Source: Bradyrhizobium sp. C9
Lineage (GTDB): Bacteria > Pseudomonadota > Alphaproteobacteria > Rhizobiales > Xanthobacteraceae
Assembly: GCF_002532045.1 (NCBI RefSeq)
Contig: NZ_NWTG01000004.1
Coordinates: 372,001-436,000, forward strand
Direction: 5' to 3'
DNA: 64,000 nt
The notes below the pieces were generated by a model. The model had not been told where the DNA came from, did not search any database, and was given only the letters and a program-made list of their open reading frames with translations. Numbering within the stretch: the first letter of the stretch is position 1; each line of letters starts with the position of its first letter. A program made the translations under genes and the position numbers. Below are positions 20,870-31,595 of this stretch, piece after piece.

Positions 20870-21706
20870 CTAATCCCGGCGGCCCTGCACCCAGTGCTCG
20901 AGCATCTGCAGCGCCATCGCGCGGTCGTCCTCGGACGCCTTGGCGATCGCCCGGTTGTAGCTTTCCTTGATCCAGGCCTCTTCCGGCGTCGCGCTGTCGC
21001 GCGCCAGGGTCAGCCACATCAGGCCGCGGGCCCGCTGCGGCGGCAGCCGGTCGCCGTTGAACAGCATCTGGCCAAGCAGCGCCTGCGCCTGGTGCTGGCC
21101 CTTCTGGGCGGCAAGGCCGAGCCAGCGTGCGCCATAGCGGAAATCGTCCCGCGAGGCATCCGGCGTCTTCAGATAGAGCCGGGCCAGGTCGTACTGGGCG
21201 TCGGCATTGCCGAAATAGGATGCGGCATAGGAGAACATCTCCCGCGCCCGTTCGGTGTCCGCCTTCACCTTGGAATTGGGAATGCCGCTCAGATAATAGC
21301 GGCCGAGCGCCACGAAGGCGTTGGCCACGATCGAGGCCTGCGGCGCCGACGGCGAATCCTCGGCATGCGCGTTGGCGATCCGGCTGAAATACTCGAAGGC
21401 GCGCATGTCGTCCTGGATGACGCCGTCGCCCTCGGCGTACATCTTGCCGAGCTTCCACTGCGCCACGGGATGACCACCCTCGGCCTGGTACTGCAGCGTG
21501 CTGAAGGAGGAGGTCGGCGCGGTCGCGGCAGGAGCAACCGGCGTCGTGGCCCGCTTCAGGGCACCGGCCGTGCCGGGCTGCGGCGCGACCACCGGAAGAA
21601 CGGTATCCTGGGGGCTGACCGGGGCGCCGTCGAATCCGAATCCGGGGCCTGCCACCGGAATGGCCCCTAACGCAAACGCCAATATCGTACGCCTAAACGT
21701 CCGCAT
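20870..21706 (-). CDS. exoR: ExoR-like periplasmic Sel1-repeat regulator
   Basis: A 278-residue exported protein. [15 protein letters not shown] begins a signal peptide, followed by a Pro/Thr/Ala linker and Sel1-type repeats from about residue 70 to 250. Blocks such as [19 protein letters not shown] and E-D-D-R-A-M-A match, from memory, S. meliloti ExoR, the periplasmic inhibitor of the ExoS/ChvI two-component system that controls exopolysaccharide and motility. The start lies 14 bp inside the end of ilvD on the same strand, so its translation may be coupled. No exoS/chvI genes are in the window. If not ExoR, it is another Sel1 protein. Confidence 0.75.
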   Translation of the reverse strand: MRTFRRTILAFALGAIPVAGPGFGFDGAPVSPQDTVLPVVAPQPGTAGALKRATTPVAPAATAPTSSFSTLQYQAEGGHPVAQWKLGKMYAEGDGVIQDDMRAFEYFSRIANAHAEDSPSAPQASIVANAFVALGRYYLSGIPNSKVKADTERAREMFSYAASYFGNADAQYDLARLYLKTPDASRDDFRYGARWLGLAAQKGQHQAQALLGQMLFNGDRLPPQRARGLMWLTLARDSATPEEAWIKESYNRAIAKASEDDRAMALQMLEHWVQGRRD

Positions 21707-23417
21707 AACACTGTTTCTCGTGCGCGCCACCCGGATGGGTGACTGCGCCATCCACCGCCGGCCCCACTTGCTCGGCGTACTTCCACAGCGCACCAGATGT
21801 GTGGTTAGTCGCCCGAGGGGCCCATTTGGTCTTACGATTTGCGAGCTCGGCGTCGCTCAATTTTACGTCAAGTGTGCCGGCGACCGCATCGATCTCGATG
21901 ATGTCGCCGTCCTGCAATAACCCGATCGGCCCGCCGACGGCCGCTTCAGGTCCAATATGGCCGATGCAGAAGCCACGGGTGGCGCCGGAAAACCGGCCAT
22001 CGGTGATCAGGGCAATCTTGCCGCCCATCCCCTGCCCGGTCAGCGCCGCCGTGGTCGCCAGCATCTCCCGCATCCCGGGACCGCCCTTCGGTCCCTCGTA
22101 ACGGATCACAATCACTTCGCCTTCCTTATAGGTGCGCTTCTGCACCGCCTCGAAGGCGTCTTCCTCGCGGTCGAAGCACCGGGCCGGACCGGTGAACTTC
22201 AGGTTGGACATTCCCGCGACCTTCACGATCGCACCCTCCGGAGCGAGATTACCCTTCAGCCCGACAACGCCACCCGTCACGGTGATCGGATTGTCGGCGG
22301 GCCGCACCACGTCCTGGTGCGGATTCCATTTCACGCTTTTGAGGTTTTCGGCGATCGTTCGGCCAGTGACGGTCAGGCAATTCCCGTGCAGGTGGCCATT
22401 GTCGAGCAGCGTTTTCATCAGCAGCGGAATGCCACCAACTTCAAACATGTCTTTGGCAACATAACGGCCGCCCGGCTTCAAATCCGCGACGTAAGGAGTC
22501 TTTTTGAAGATTTCGGCAACGTCGAACAAATTGAACTTGATGCCGCACTCATGGGCGATCGCCGGCAGGTGCAGCGCAGCATTGGTCGAACCACCTGAGG
22601 CTGCAACCACGGCCGCAGCGTTTTCAAGGGCTTCCCGGGTGACGATGTCGCGGGGCCGAATGTTTTTCTCGATCAGCTCCATCACCTTCTCGCCGGCGGC
22701 GGCGCAGAAGGCGTCGCGGATCTCGTAAGGCGCCGGAGCGCCGGCCGAATACGGGAGCGCGAGGCCGATCGCCTCGGACACGGTCGCCATGGTGTTGGCG
22801 GTGAACTGGGCACCGCAGGCGCCGGCCGACGGGCACGCCACCCGCTCGATTTCGTCGAGGTCCTCGTCCGACATGGCGCCGACCGAGTGCTTGCCGACCG
22901 CCTCGAACATATCCTGCACGGTGACCGGCTGCCCGCGGAAGTTGCCGGGCAGGATCGAGCCGCCATAGATGAAGATCGACGGCACGTTGAGCCGGACCAT
23001 CGCCATCATCATACCCGGCAGCGACTTGTCGCAGCCGGCGAGCCCGACCAGCGCATCGTAGGAATGGCCGCGAACGGTGAGTTCGACCGAATCGGCGATG
23101 CATTCCCGCGACGGCAGCGACGAGCGCATGCCGTCATGGCCCATCGCGATACCGTCGGTGACGGTGATGGTGCAGAACTCGCGCGGCGTGCCGCCGGCCG
23201 AGGCCACGCCCTTCTTCACCGCCTGCGCCTGGCGCATCAGCGAAATGTTGCAGGGAGCAGCTTCATTCCAACATGAAGCAACGCCGACAAACGGTTGATG
23301 AATCTGGGTTGTGGTCAGCCCCATCGCATAGAGATAGGACCGATGCGGCGCGCGCTGGGGCCCCTCCGTCACGTGACGGCTCGGCAGCCTGCCCTTGATG
23401 TTCGTCTTGGCGTCCAT
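21693..23417 (-). CDS. ilvD: Dihydroxy-acid dehydratase
   Basis: Fe-S enzyme of valine, leucine and isoleucine synthesis, converting dihydroxy-acids to 2-keto acids. The 574-residue product shows Cys ligands in [15 protein letters not shown] and [16 protein letters not shown]. The ATG at 23417 gives the family N-terminus [14 protein letters not shown]; the open frame extends 17 codons upstream. The last codons overlap the exoR-like gene by 14 bp. Confidence 0.96.
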   Translation of the reverse strand: MDAKTNIKGRLPSRHVTEGPQRAPHRSYLYAMGLTTTQIHQPFVGVASCWNEAAPCNISLMRQAQAVKKGVASAGGTPREFCTITVTDGIAMGHDGMRSSLPSRECIADSVELTVRGHSYDALVGLAGCDKSLPGMMMAMVRLNVPSIFIYGGSILPGNFRGQPVTVQDMFEAVGKHSVGAMSDEDLDEIERVACPSAGACGAQFTANTMATVSEAIGLALPYSAGAPAPYEIRDAFCAAAGEKVMELIEKNIRPRDIVTREALENAAAVVAASGGSTNAALHLPAIAHECGIKFNLFDVAEIFKKTPYVADLKPGGRYVAKDMFEVGGIPLLMKTLLDNGHLHGNCLTVTGRTIAENLKSVKWNPHQDVVRPADNPITVTGGVVGLKGNLAPEGAIVKVAGMSNLKFTGPARCFDREEDAFEAVQKRTYKEGEVIVIRYEGPKGGPGMREMLATTAALTGQGMGGKIALITDGRFSGATRGFCIGHIGPEAAVGGPIGLLQDGDIIEIDAVAGTLDVKLSDAELANRKTKWAPRATNHTSGALWKYAEQVGPAVDGAVTHPGGAHEKQCYADV

Positions 23418-23815
23418 CGCGACCCTGTTCCCGGCGCTCTTTCCTCCAACAACGCCGGAACCGACCAAAAGTCCCGTCGTCGCGAGCGCTGGCTATTCAG
23501 CTAGGTGAATATCCTTTCATGTCAGGGTGTGGCCAAAAAGCGGCGCGACTACGGACCGGCTGTGTTTAGGGTTAAATGTCCAGTAACTGTTGCGATGACG
23601 CAACAATCGTGGCTCCCGGGCAACCATGTATTATTGATCCTTATGGGAACCTGACGTGGACCTGACCAAATGGCCGTGACGTTGCCATCCCGCGACGAAA
23701 CTCGCTCAAGTTGCGGATCGAAATGCCTACCAGGTTCCATTTCTGATAAAGCAAAATATTTTTGCTGCGGGACTTGCACTGCCGGGTCGCCCTGGAATGA
23801 CGATGGGAGACGTCG
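23418..23815. other. Intergenic region upstream of ilvD
   Basis: A 398-bp stretch between the ilvD start and the end of the diguanylate cyclase gene, both on the minus strand. It is less GC-rich than its surroundings (runs such as AAAGCAAAATATTTTTGC near 23752-23768). It should hold the ilvD promoter. No convincing gene, leader peptide or terminator was found. Confidence 0.5.
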
Positions 23816-25447
23816 CTACTCAGCCGCCAACTTCGGTGGCGCCGGAGGCGCCCAGCACACGACACGATTCCGGCCGTGCTCCTTGGCCCGATAGAGCGCA
23901 GCATCGGCGGCCTTCATCAGGGCGTCTATCCCGGACATGCTGGTGATGGCCTCGGCAACGCCGATGCTGACCGTGAATGACACCGGCCGATCGTCCACCC
24001 GCAGCGCCAACCCTTCCGCCCGCTTGCGAATGCGCTCGGCGACCGTTCGGGCGCGCGACAACGTGGTTTCCGGCAGCAGAACCGCGAACTCCTCGCCGCC
24101 GACGCGGCCGACAACGTCGGACTTGCGCTTGCCGCGCGTGCAAATCTCGGCGACGGCCTTGATGGCCTCGTCACCGGCCGCATGACCGAAGCGGTCATTG
24201 ATGCTCTTGAAGTAGTCGATATCGACCATCAGGACGGAGACGGAGCGATAGTAGCGCTGGAACCGGCTCCACTCTGCATCGAGCGTCGTGAGGAAATGCC
24301 TGCGGTTGAACAGCCCGGTAAGCGGATCGGTGGTCGCGAGCACTTCGAGCTGTCGCGCGTTACCGACAAGGTCAGTCACGTCGACGAAGGTCAGCATCCG
24401 GCCCCCGTTCGCCATCGTCGAGCAGTGGATCCTGATGTTGCGGCCGTCGGGCGTCTGGACGTCGCGCTTGTGATCGCCCGCCTTGATCTCCGCGATCCGC
24501 TTTGCTGGAAACGCTCTGATCTGTTCCGGGGTCGAGCCCGTCGGGACCGCCCGGCGGCTGCGCGTGAGCAGCGTGACGTACGCCGGATGCCGCGCCACCT
24601 CCTCCTCGCTCACCTCCCAGAATTCCCGCATTCGCCGGTTGAGGAAAACCACATTGAGATCGCGATCGAGCAGGACGACGCCGTCCTCCACGTTCTCGAG
24701 CGCACCGGTCAGCGCCTTCAACTTGTCCGATGCGCGCACGATGTCGGTCACCGGCGTGTAGCTTACCATCCGGCCGCCGTCGGGCAGCGGTGTGCACTGA
24801 CACCGAACCACATCGCCATTGCTGCGCCTGAGATCGATCGGGTTTGCGTCGCCGACGGCCACGAGGCGGACGCGTTCGGCAACGTAGGCTTGAAGCTGCT
24901 CAGCCGGCAGCTCGTAGGCCATGGTCTTGCAGCCGTGATGCATCAGGTCGGTGAAGCTGGGATTGCGGTCGGCCGACGCGTCGGGAAGCTGCCACATGTT
25001 GCGGAACGCGCGGTTGATGAAAAGGGCCTTCAGCTCCGCGTCCAAAAGCAGGATGCCGACCGGGATCTGATCGAGCGCCGAGCGTAGCGCCAGCATGTGC
25101 CCGCGCAGAATATCGCCGCTGCGCCGCTCCGGAACGGCGGATGGCACAGGAGCGGCAGACACGGCAGCAGCAGGCGCGGGAGCCGCAGCGCTCGCCTGCT
25201 GCGCCTCAAACACCAGGCCGAGTTGGCGGTCCGATTGCCACAGCCGCTTGCATGGCCTCACCTGATTGGTGCCGACGATCAACAGCTGGACCTGGTCAGG
25301 AATACCGACGACACTCTCGAGTTCCACGGTGGCGCCCGTATCGGTGAGCTGCCGGACCGTGCAATCGAAGGCCGACCGACCGAAATTGAAGACGATCTTT
25401 CCGGCCAAAAACGTTCGACCGCGGGAAGCTGACACCTGTCCGGACAT
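23816..25447 (-). CDS. PilZ-PAS-PAS-GGDEF diguanylate cyclase
   Basis: Predicted soluble c-di-GMP synthase of 543 residues. An N-terminal PilZ-like domain (about 1-85, G-R-S-A-F-D-C-T-V-R-Q-L-T-D-T-G-A) is followed by two PAS domains (about 115-235 and 240-365; L-L-D-A-E-L-K-A-L-F-I-N-R and L-L-D-R-D-L-N-V-V-F-L-N-R) and a GGDEF domain whose active site reads R-V-G-G-E-E-F-A. There is no EAL domain and no membrane helix. The first upstream start is a TTG at 25468; the ATG at 25447 is preferred. The PilZ domain lacks a clear RxxxR at its start apart from A-S-R-G-R, so c-di-GMP feedback is only possible, not shown. Confidence 0.9.
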   Translation of the reverse strand: MSGQVSASRGRTFLAGKIVFNFGRSAFDCTVRQLTDTGATVELESVVGIPDQVQLLIVGTNQVRPCKRLWQSDRQLGLVFEAQQASAAAPAPAAAVSAAPVPSAVPERRSGDILRGHMLALRSALDQIPVGILLLDAELKALFINRAFRNMWQLPDASADRNPSFTDLMHHGCKTMAYELPAEQLQAYVAERVRLVAVGDANPIDLRRSNGDVVRCQCTPLPDGGRMVSYTPVTDIVRASDKLKALTGALENVEDGVVLLDRDLNVVFLNRRMREFWEVSEEEVARHPAYVTLLTRSRRAVPTGSTPEQIRAFPAKRIAEIKAGDHKRDVQTPDGRNIRIHCSTMANGGRMLTFVDVTDLVGNARQLEVLATTDPLTGLFNRRHFLTTLDAEWSRFQRYYRSVSVLMVDIDYFKSINDRFGHAAGDEAIKAVAEICTRGKRKSDVVGRVGGEEFAVLLPETTLSRARTVAERIRKRAEGLALRVDDRPVSFTVSIGVAEAITSMSGIDALMKAADAALYRAKEHGRNRVVCWAPPAPPKLAAE

Positions 25448-25603
25448 GGCGAGACGCACCTGGAGCAATTGCGAGCCCCCTCACCTCAGCATGTTTGAGT
25501 CACCAAGCAATGAACGCTTTCGAGGCGTTTTGACCCAGAGCAAAGGGGGTGCGGTGCAAAACGGGTTCCATCGTCCGCTTCCTGGAACCCGTGCGGTGGA
25601 GAA

Positions 25604-26518
25604 CTACGATCCGCCGAGCCGCTTCCGTTTCGCGTTCAGCGCGGATGCAACGCGGCTGACCGGCGGACGGCCCAGCAACCCTGCGACCTCGTTGGTCGTG
25701 GCCAGCAGCCTGTCCATATCGACACCGGTTTTGACGCCCATGCCTTCGAGCATGAAGACGACATCCTCGGTTGCGACGTTGCCGGTGGCGCCGGGCGCGT
25801 AGGGGCAGCCGCCGAGGCCGCCGGCTGCGGCATCGATCACGCGCACGCCCTCCTCCATGCCGGCATAGAGATTTGCGAGCGCCTGGCCATAGGTGTCGTG
25901 GAAATGCATCGCGAGATTGGCGACCGGAAGCTCGGCGCCGACCGCGCGCAGCATCTCCTTGGCCCTGAGCGGCGTGCCGACGCCGATGGTGTCGCCGAGC
26001 GATATCTCGTAGCAGCCGAGATCCCACAGGGTCATCGCGAGATCAGCGACCGCCTTCGGCTTGATCTCGCCGTCGAACGGACAGCCGAGCACGCAGGAGA
26101 TATAGCCGCGCACCTTGACGCCATCGGCCTTGGCGCGCGCTAGCACCGGCTTGAAGCGCTCGATCGATTCTGCGATCGAGCAATTGATGTTAGCGCGCGA
26201 GAAGCCTTCGGAAGCCGCAGCGAACACCGAAACGACCTGGGCCCCGGCCGCGCGCGCAGCGTCATAGCCCTTCTCGTTCGGCACCAGCACGTGGAATTCG
26301 GCGTTCTTGACGTGACCGACGCCGCGCAGCACCTGGTCGGAACTCGCCATCTGCGGGATCGCCTTCGGCGACACGAAGGCGCCGACCTCGACGGTGTTAA
26401 GCCCCGCCGCCACCAGCGCCTCGACGAAGGCGATCCGCGCTTCGACGCTGACCGGCGTCTTCTCGTTCTGCAGGCCGTCGCGCGGCCCCATCTCGACGAT
26501 ATGGATCTGATCGCTCAT
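25604..26518 (-). CDS. mvaB: Hydroxymethylglutaryl-CoA lyase
   Basis: Cleaves HMG-CoA to acetoacetate and acetyl-CoA, the last step of leucine degradation. The 304-residue HMGL-like TIM barrel has E-M-G-P-R-D-G-L-Q-N-E (about 10-20), the catalytic Arg there, metal ligands in H-F-H-D-T-Y-G-Q-A and the signature loop G-L-G-G-C-P-Y-A-P-G-A-T-G-N with the catalytic Cys. Its ATG overlaps the mccA stop by four bases (ATGA), so it is the last gene of the ivd-mccB-mccA operon. Confidence 0.95.
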   Translation of the reverse strand: MSDQIHIVEMGPRDGLQNEKTPVSVEARIAFVEALVAAGLNTVEVGAFVSPKAIPQMASSDQVLRGVGHVKNAEFHVLVPNEKGYDAARAAGAQVVSVFAAASEGFSRANINCSIAESIERFKPVLARAKADGVKVRGYISCVLGCPFDGEIKPKAVADLAMTLWDLGCYEISLGDTIGVGTPLRAKEMLRAVGAELPVANLAMHFHDTYGQALANLYAGMEEGVRVIDAAAGGLGGCPYAPGATGNVATEDVVFMLEGMGVKTGVDMDRLLATTNEVAGLLGRPPVSRVASALNAKRKRLGGS

Positions 26519-28524
26519 GGCGCGGCCGTAGGCTCGACCTCGGCAAGCTCGACGCCCTCGCCGACGATGTCGCCGACCTTGCATTTCAGCTTCCTCAGCA
26601 CGCCGGCATAGGGCGCGCGCAGGGTCTGCTCCATCTTCATCACTTCGAGCGTGAGGATCGGCGCGCCCTTCTCCAGCGTCGCGCCCTCCTCGGCCAGCAG
26701 CGCGACCACGGTGCCCGGCAGAGGCGCCACGATCTTGTCCTCGCCGACCTGTTCCTCGCTCTCGCCGCCGAACGGATCGACCCAGTGCAGGTCGAAGCGG
26801 CCGTTGCGGGTGCGCAGGTAAAGCTCGTGACCCTCGATGACGGATGCGACGCGCGATTTGAGGCCGTCGAGTGTCAGGTCGAAGCCATCCTCGCGGGGTG
26901 ACGAAATCGCAAAGGCGAGCTCGCGCCCGCCGACCGACAGTGTCATCGGTCCGTTGCCATAATGCAGCGTAATCGCATGCGGCGGCTCGTGGCCCTGCCG
27001 GAGCGAGAACACCCGCTGGCGGCGGCCGACCGGCATCCAGCCGAAGGCCTGCCAGGGCGAGTTCGCCTCGCGGCGTGCCGCCTTCTGCTCATCATTGACG
27101 ATCGCCGCCACCGCCGCGCAGAGCTCGAACTCACCGGCCGCACCGGTGCCTGATGTCAGGTTCTTCAACTCGCGCTCGATGAAGCCGGTATCGATCGCAT
27201 TGGCGCGGGTCGCCGGATGCGTCACCAGCGCCGACAGGAACGGGATATTGGTGACGATGCCGCGGACATCGGTCCCTTCGAGCCCGCGATTGAGCTTCTC
27301 GATCGCGCCTTCGCGCGTCGGCGCCCAGGCGATCACCTTGGCGAGCATCGCGTCGTAATACGGCGAGACGTTATCGCCGCCGCGATAGCCGGCATCGATG
27401 CGCAGGCCGTCGCCTTCCGGCGGCGTCCGCCAGGTCTTGATGCGGCCGACCGAAGGCATGAAGTTCTTCTGCGGATTTTCCGCGTAGACGCGCGCCTCGA
27501 TGGCGTGTCCGTTCAGCGTGATCTCGTTCTGCTTGAGCGGGAGCGCCTCGCCGAACGCGACGCGCAGCTGCCAATCGACGAGATCGACGCCGGTGATCAG
27601 CTCGGTAACGGGATGCTCGACCTGCAAACGGGTGTTCATCTCGATGAAGAACACGTCCTTGCCGTCGGAGACGAACTCGATGGTGCCGGCGCCGACATAG
27701 TTGACCGCACCGGCCGCCTTGCGGGCCGCCTCGCAGACCGTCTCGCGCTGCGCGGCGTTGAGCGTCGGCGACGGCGCCTCCTCGATCACCTTCTGGTGGC
27801 GGCGCTGCAGCGTGCATTCGCGCTCCCACAGCGAGAGCAGATTGCCGTGGCTGTCGCCGATGATCTGCACCTCGATATGGCGCGGGTTCTGCACGTACTT
27901 CTCGATCAGCATGCGGTCGTCGCCGAACGCCGCCTTGGCCTCGCGCTTGGCGCTGGTGATCGCGGCGGACAGCTCGCCCGCAGAATTGACCACGCGCATG
28001 CCGCGACCGCCGCCGCCGGCCGACGCTTTCACCAGCACCGGGAAGCCGATCCGGTTGGCGGCCTCCGCCAGGATCGCCTCGTCCTGCGCCTCGCCGTGAT
28101 AGCCGGGCACCAGCGGCACGCCGGCCTTCTCCATCAGCGCCTTCGAGCCGGATTTGGACCCCATCGCCGTCATCATCGCGGCGGTCGGGCCGACGAACAC
28201 CAGGCCTGCATCGAGGCAGGCCTGCGCGAACTCGGCATTTTCGGACAGGAAGCCGTAGCCGGGATGCACCGCCTCCGCGCCGGTCTGCTTGGCGGCCGCG
28301 ATCACGCGCTCGATGTTGAGATAACTGTCGCGCGCCCGTGCCGGCCCGAGCAGCACGGCCTCGCCGGCAAGCGCGACATGCATCGCATCGCGATCGGCCT
28401 CCGAATAGACCGCGACGGTGCGTAGCCCCATGGCGCGCGCCGAGCGGATGACGCGGCAGGCGATCTCGCCGCGGTTGGCGATCAGAAGCGTGCGGAAACG
28501 CCGGTAGAGTTTTGAGCGGTCCAT
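26515..28524 (-). CDS. mccA: Methylcrotonyl-CoA carboxylase, biotin-containing alpha subunit
   Basis: Carboxylates 3-methylcrotonyl-CoA in leucine degradation together with MccB. The 669-residue protein has the biotin carboxylase N-domain (L-L-I-A-N-R-G-E-I-A-C-R-V at about 13-25), an ATP-grasp domain with the Gly-rich loop A-S-A-G-G-G-G-R-G-M, E-M-N-T-R-L-Q-V-E-H, and a C-terminal biotinyl domain with the acceptor Lys in E-V-M-K-M-E. The start is the ATG at 28524, 14 bp after mccB; the same frame stays open far upstream across mccB by chance. Confidence 0.95.
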   Translation of the reverse strand: MDRSKLYRRFRTLLIANRGEIACRVIRSARAMGLRTVAVYSEADRDAMHVALAGEAVLLGPARARDSYLNIERVIAAAKQTGAEAVHPGYGFLSENAEFAQACLDAGLVFVGPTAAMMTAMGSKSGSKALMEKAGVPLVPGYHGEAQDEAILAEAANRIGFPVLVKASAGGGGRGMRVVNSAGELSAAITSAKREAKAAFGDDRMLIEKYVQNPRHIEVQIIGDSHGNLLSLWERECTLQRRHQKVIEEAPSPTLNAAQRETVCEAARKAAGAVNYVGAGTIEFVSDGKDVFFIEMNTRLQVEHPVTELITGVDLVDWQLRVAFGEALPLKQNEITLNGHAIEARVYAENPQKNFMPSVGRIKTWRTPPEGDGLRIDAGYRGGDNVSPYYDAMLAKVIAWAPTREGAIEKLNRGLEGTDVRGIVTNIPFLSALVTHPATRANAIDTGFIERELKNLTSGTGAAGEFELCAAVAAIVNDEQKAARREANSPWQAFGWMPVGRRQRVFSLRQGHEPPHAITLHYGNGPMTLSVGGRELAFAISSPREDGFDLTLDGLKSRVASVIEGHELYLRTRNGRFDLHWVDPFGGESEEQVGEDKIVAPLPGTVVALLAEEGATLEKGAPILTLEVMKMEQTLRAPYAGVLRKLKCKVGDIVGEGVELAEVEPTAAP

Positions 28525-28538
28525 GATCAGATCCTGGG

Positions 28539-30143
28539 TCACATCCTGAACAGGCCGAACTTCGTCGGCTCGATCGGCGCATTGGCGGCGGCCGACAGGC
28601 CGAGCCCGAGCACCAGGCGGGTGTCGGCGGGATCGATCACGCCGTCGTCCCAGAGCCGCGCGGTGGCGTAATAGGGATTGCCCTGCTTCTCGTATTGCGC
28701 GCGGATCGGCTCGCGGAATTTGTCTTCCTCCTCCGCCGACCAGCTCTCGCCCTTGGCCTCGATGCCGTCGCGCCGCACTTGACTGAGCACCATCGAGGCC
28801 TGCTCGCCGCCCATCACCGAGATGCGGGCGTTCGGCCACAGCCAGAGGAAGCGCGGGCTGTAGGCGCGGCCGCACATGCCGTAATTGCCGGCGCCGTAGG
28901 AGCCGCCGATCACGACGGTGAATTTCGGCACGCCGGCGGTCGCAACCGCCGTCACCAGCTTGGCGCCGTCGCGCGCGATGCCGCCCGCCTCGTACTTCTT
29001 GCCGACCATGAAGCCGGTGATGTTCTGCAGGAACACCAGGGGAATGCCGCGCTGGCAGCACAGCTCGATGAAATGCGCGCCCTTCAGCGAGCTCTCGCTG
29101 AACAGGATCCCGTTGTTGGCGATGATGCCGACCGGATAGCCCCAGATGTGGGCGAAGCCGCAGATCAGCGTGGTGCCGTAGAGCTTCTTGAATTCGTCGA
29201 ACTCGGAGCCGTCGACGATTCGCGCGATGATGTCGTGCACGTCGAAGGGCTTGCGGCCGTCGGCGGAGACCACGCCGTAGATCTCCTCGGCGGGAAACAG
29301 CGGCTCCTGGACGGCGCGCATGTTGAGCGGTGCCTTCGTGGGCTGCTTCAGCGTGCCGACGATGCGCCGCGCGATCCCGATCGCATGGGCATCGTTCTGC
29401 GCGTAGTGATCGGTCACGCCCGACTGCCGGGAGTGGACGTCGGCGCCGCCGAGCTCTTCGGCGGTGACGACCTCGCCGGTCGCGGCCTTCACCAGCGGCG
29501 GGCCGCCGAGGAAGATCGTGCCCTGGTTGCGCACGATGATGCTCTCGTCGGACATGGCCGGCACGTAGGCACCGCCCGCGGTGCAGGAGCCCATCACGAT
29601 GGCGATCTGCGGGATGCCCTGCGACGACATCTGAGCCTGGTTGTAGAAGATGCGGCCGAAATGCCGCTCGTCGGGAAAGATCTCGTCCTGCAGCGGCAGG
29701 AAGGCGCCGCCGGAATCCACCATGTAGACGCAGGGCAGATTGTTCTGCCGCGCGATGTCCTGGGCGCGCAGATGCTTCTTCACCGTCAGCGGGTAGTAAG
29801 TGCCGCCCTTGATGGTGGCATCGTTGGCGACGATGATGCATTCGCGCCCCGAGATGCGACCGACGCCGGTGATGACGCTCGCCGAATGCACGTCGCCGCC
29901 GTAGAGCCCGTTGGCGGCGAGCGGCGACAGTTCGAGGAACGCCGTACCCGGATCGACAAGGAGGTCGACGCGATCGCGCGCCAGCATCTTGCCGCGCGAG
30001 GTGTGCCGCTTGCGCGAGGTCTCGCCCCCGCCGCCGGCGACCTGCTTGAGCTTGTCGCGGAGCTCTGCGACCAGGCTGCGCATCACATCGGCGTTGCGGG
30101 CGAATTCGGAGGATGTGGGATCGATCGTCGAATGAAGCGGCAT
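28539..30143 (-). CDS. mccB: Methylcrotonyl-CoA carboxylase beta subunit (carboxyltransferase)
   Basis: Carboxyltransferase half of the leucine-pathway carboxylase. The 534-residue product begins M-P-L-H-S-T-I-D-P and shows the paired crotonase-like carboxyltransferase domains: [38 protein letters not shown]. The close spacing to ivd (87 bp) and mccA (14 bp) indicates an operon. The biotin-free subunit with this G-A-G-N-Y-G-M-C-G motif is typical of MccB rather than PccB. Confidence 0.95.
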   Translation of the reverse strand: MPLHSTIDPTSSEFARNADVMRSLVAELRDKLKQVAGGGGETSRKRHTSRGKMLARDRVDLLVDPGTAFLELSPLAANGLYGGDVHSASVITGVGRISGRECIIVANDATIKGGTYYPLTVKKHLRAQDIARQNNLPCVYMVDSGGAFLPLQDEIFPDERHFGRIFYNQAQMSSQGIPQIAIVMGSCTAGGAYVPAMSDESIIVRNQGTIFLGGPPLVKAATGEVVTAEELGGADVHSRQSGVTDHYAQNDAHAIGIARRIVGTLKQPTKAPLNMRAVQEPLFPAEEIYGVVSADGRKPFDVHDIIARIVDGSEFDEFKKLYGTTLICGFAHIWGYPVGIIANNGILFSESSLKGAHFIELCCQRGIPLVFLQNITGFMVGKKYEAGGIARDGAKLVTAVATAGVPKFTVVIGGSYGAGNYGMCGRAYSPRFLWLWPNARISVMGGEQASMVLSQVRRDGIEAKGESWSAEEEDKFREPIRAQYEKQGNPYYATARLWDDGVIDPADTRLVLGLGLSAAANAPIEPTKFGLFRM

Positions 30144-30230
30144 CGGTGTTGCACGTTTCGTTGGAGGAGCCGACAGGATTTCGGGAAAGAACGGGCCGCC
30201 GCGCCAGAGGCGCGACGGCGGCCGCACGGC

Positions 30231-31403
30231 TCAGGCCGTCTTGGCGAACAGCTCGCGGCCGATCAGCATGCGGCGGATCTCGCTGGTGCCGGCGCCGATC
30301 TCGTAGAGCTTGGCATCGCGCAGCAGCCGGCCGGTCGGATAGTCGTTGATGTAGCCGTTGCCGCCCAAGAGCTGGATCGCATCCAGCGCGCATTGGGTGG
30401 CCTTCTCGGCGGCATAGAGGATGGCGCCGGCAGCATCCTCGCGCGTGGTCTCGCCGCGGTCGCAGGCCTTTGCCACCGCGTAAACATAGGCGCGCGAGGC
30501 GTTCATCGTGGTGTACATGTCGGCGATCTTGCCCTGCACCAGCTGGAACGAGCCGATCGGTTCGCCAAACTGCTTGCGCTCGTGGACGTAAGGCAGCACG
30601 ACGTCCATGCAGGCCTGCATGATGCCGATCGGTCCCGCCGCCAGCACCGCGCGCTCATAGTCGAGGCCACTCATCAGCACGTTGACGCCGCGGCCGACCT
30701 CGGAGAGCACGTTCTCCTCCGGCACCTCGCAATCCTCGAACACCAGCTCGCAGGTGTCGGAGCCGCGCATGCCGAGCTTGTCGAGCTTCTGCGCGGTGGA
30801 GAATCCCTTCATGCCCTTTTCGATGATGAAGGCGGTGATGCCGCGCGGGCCGGCATTGGCATCGGTCCTGGCATAGACCACCAGCGTCTCGGCGTGGGGA
30901 CCGTTGGTGATCCACATCTTGCTGCCGTTGAGCACGAAGCGGTCGCCCTTCTTCTCGGCACGGGTCTTCATCGAGACCACGTCGGAGCCGGCGGAGGGCT
31001 CCGACATCGCCAGCGATCCGACATGCTCGCCGGAGATCAGCTTGGGCAGATATTTGCGCTTCTGCGCGTCGTTGCCGTTGCGGCGGATCTGGTTGACACA
31101 GAGGTTGGAATGCGCGCCGTAGGCCAGCCCGACCGACGCCGACGCACGCGAGATCTCCTCGACCGCGATGCAGTGCTCGAGATAGCCGAGGCCCGATCCG
31201 CCAAACTCCTCCTCGACCGTGATGCCGTGCAGGCCGAGCGCGCCGATCTTGGGCCAGAGGTCGCGTGGAAAGCTGTTGGAGCGATCGATCTCGGCGGCGC
31301 GCGGCGCGATCTCGTTGGTCGAGAAATCATGCACCGTCTCGCGGATCGCATCCGCGGTCTCGCCAAGGTCGAAATTGAAGATTGCCGCCCGGTTCGAGGC
31401 CAT
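30231..31403 (-). CDS. ivd: Isovaleryl-CoA dehydrogenase
   Basis: FAD-dependent oxidation of isovaleryl-CoA to 3-methylcrotonyl-CoA. The 390-residue acyl-CoA dehydrogenase carries the isovaleryl-CoA dehydrogenase signature [14 protein letters not shown], in which the Glu corresponds to the catalytic base of this subfamily (placed differently in other acyl-CoA dehydrogenases), and A-M-S-E-P-x-A-G-S-D-V. The ATG at 31403 is used; M-G-G-I-M-A-S upstream offers two further starts. First gene of the leucine degradation operon, divergent from the TetR gene. Confidence 0.94.
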   Translation of the reverse strand: MASNRAAIFNFDLGETADAIRETVHDFSTNEIAPRAAEIDRSNSFPRDLWPKIGALGLHGITVEEEFGGSGLGYLEHCIAVEEISRASASVGLAYGAHSNLCVNQIRRNGNDAQKRKYLPKLISGEHVGSLAMSEPSAGSDVVSMKTRAEKKGDRFVLNGSKMWITNGPHAETLVVYARTDANAGPRGITAFIIEKGMKGFSTAQKLDKLGMRGSDTCELVFEDCEVPEENVLSEVGRGVNVLMSGLDYERAVLAAGPIGIMQACMDVVLPYVHERKQFGEPIGSFQLVQGKIADMYTTMNASRAYVYAVAKACDRGETTREDAAGAILYAAEKATQCALDAIQLLGGNGYINDYPTGRLLRDAKLYEIGAGTSEIRRMLIGRELFAKTA

Positions 31404-31433
31404 GATCCCTCCCATGAGATTCATCTTGCAATT

Positions 31434-31547
31434 AAACGATCATACGTTTTTTTCTTGGCTTCGCAAGCAACCGTGCTATGGTTTGCATATGAAATCCGCA
31501 GTTCATTGAATTTACTGGGATTTCATGCGATATACATACGGTCGTTT
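31434..31547. promoter_or_regulatory. Candidate operator/promoter region of the leucine degradation operon
   Basis: The 192-bp gap between ivd and the TetR gene is AT-rich and full of dyads. At 31434-31449 lies AAACG-ATCATA-CGTTT. At 31535-31547 is CATACGGTCGTTT, a near match to the same half-site on the other strand. Between them ATGAAATCC (31489-31497) and GGATTTCAT (31518-31526) form a perfect 9-bp inverted repeat, with the smaller palindrome TTCATTGAA (31502-31510) inside. Such dyads fit binding by the adjacent TetR and possibly the Lrp protein; binding is inferred. Confidence 0.5.
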
Positions 31548-31595
31548 GCTTGTTTCCGGCACTCCCTGACAAGCCAACATCCCTCCGAGGCCCTG

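Noticed and set aside
28525-30393. Upstream extension of mccA into a very long minus-strand frame across mccB
   Set aside because: The frame is open because of high GC. It lies in another frame of mccB, is Arg-rich and low in normal motifs, and the real MccA start at 28524 has the conserved N-terminus.
28695-31595. Long plus-strand frame running into the TetR gene
   Set aside because: It is antisense to mccB and ivd with His/Arg/Asp-rich composition typical of a complementary-strand shadow; only the part from 31596 is a real protein.
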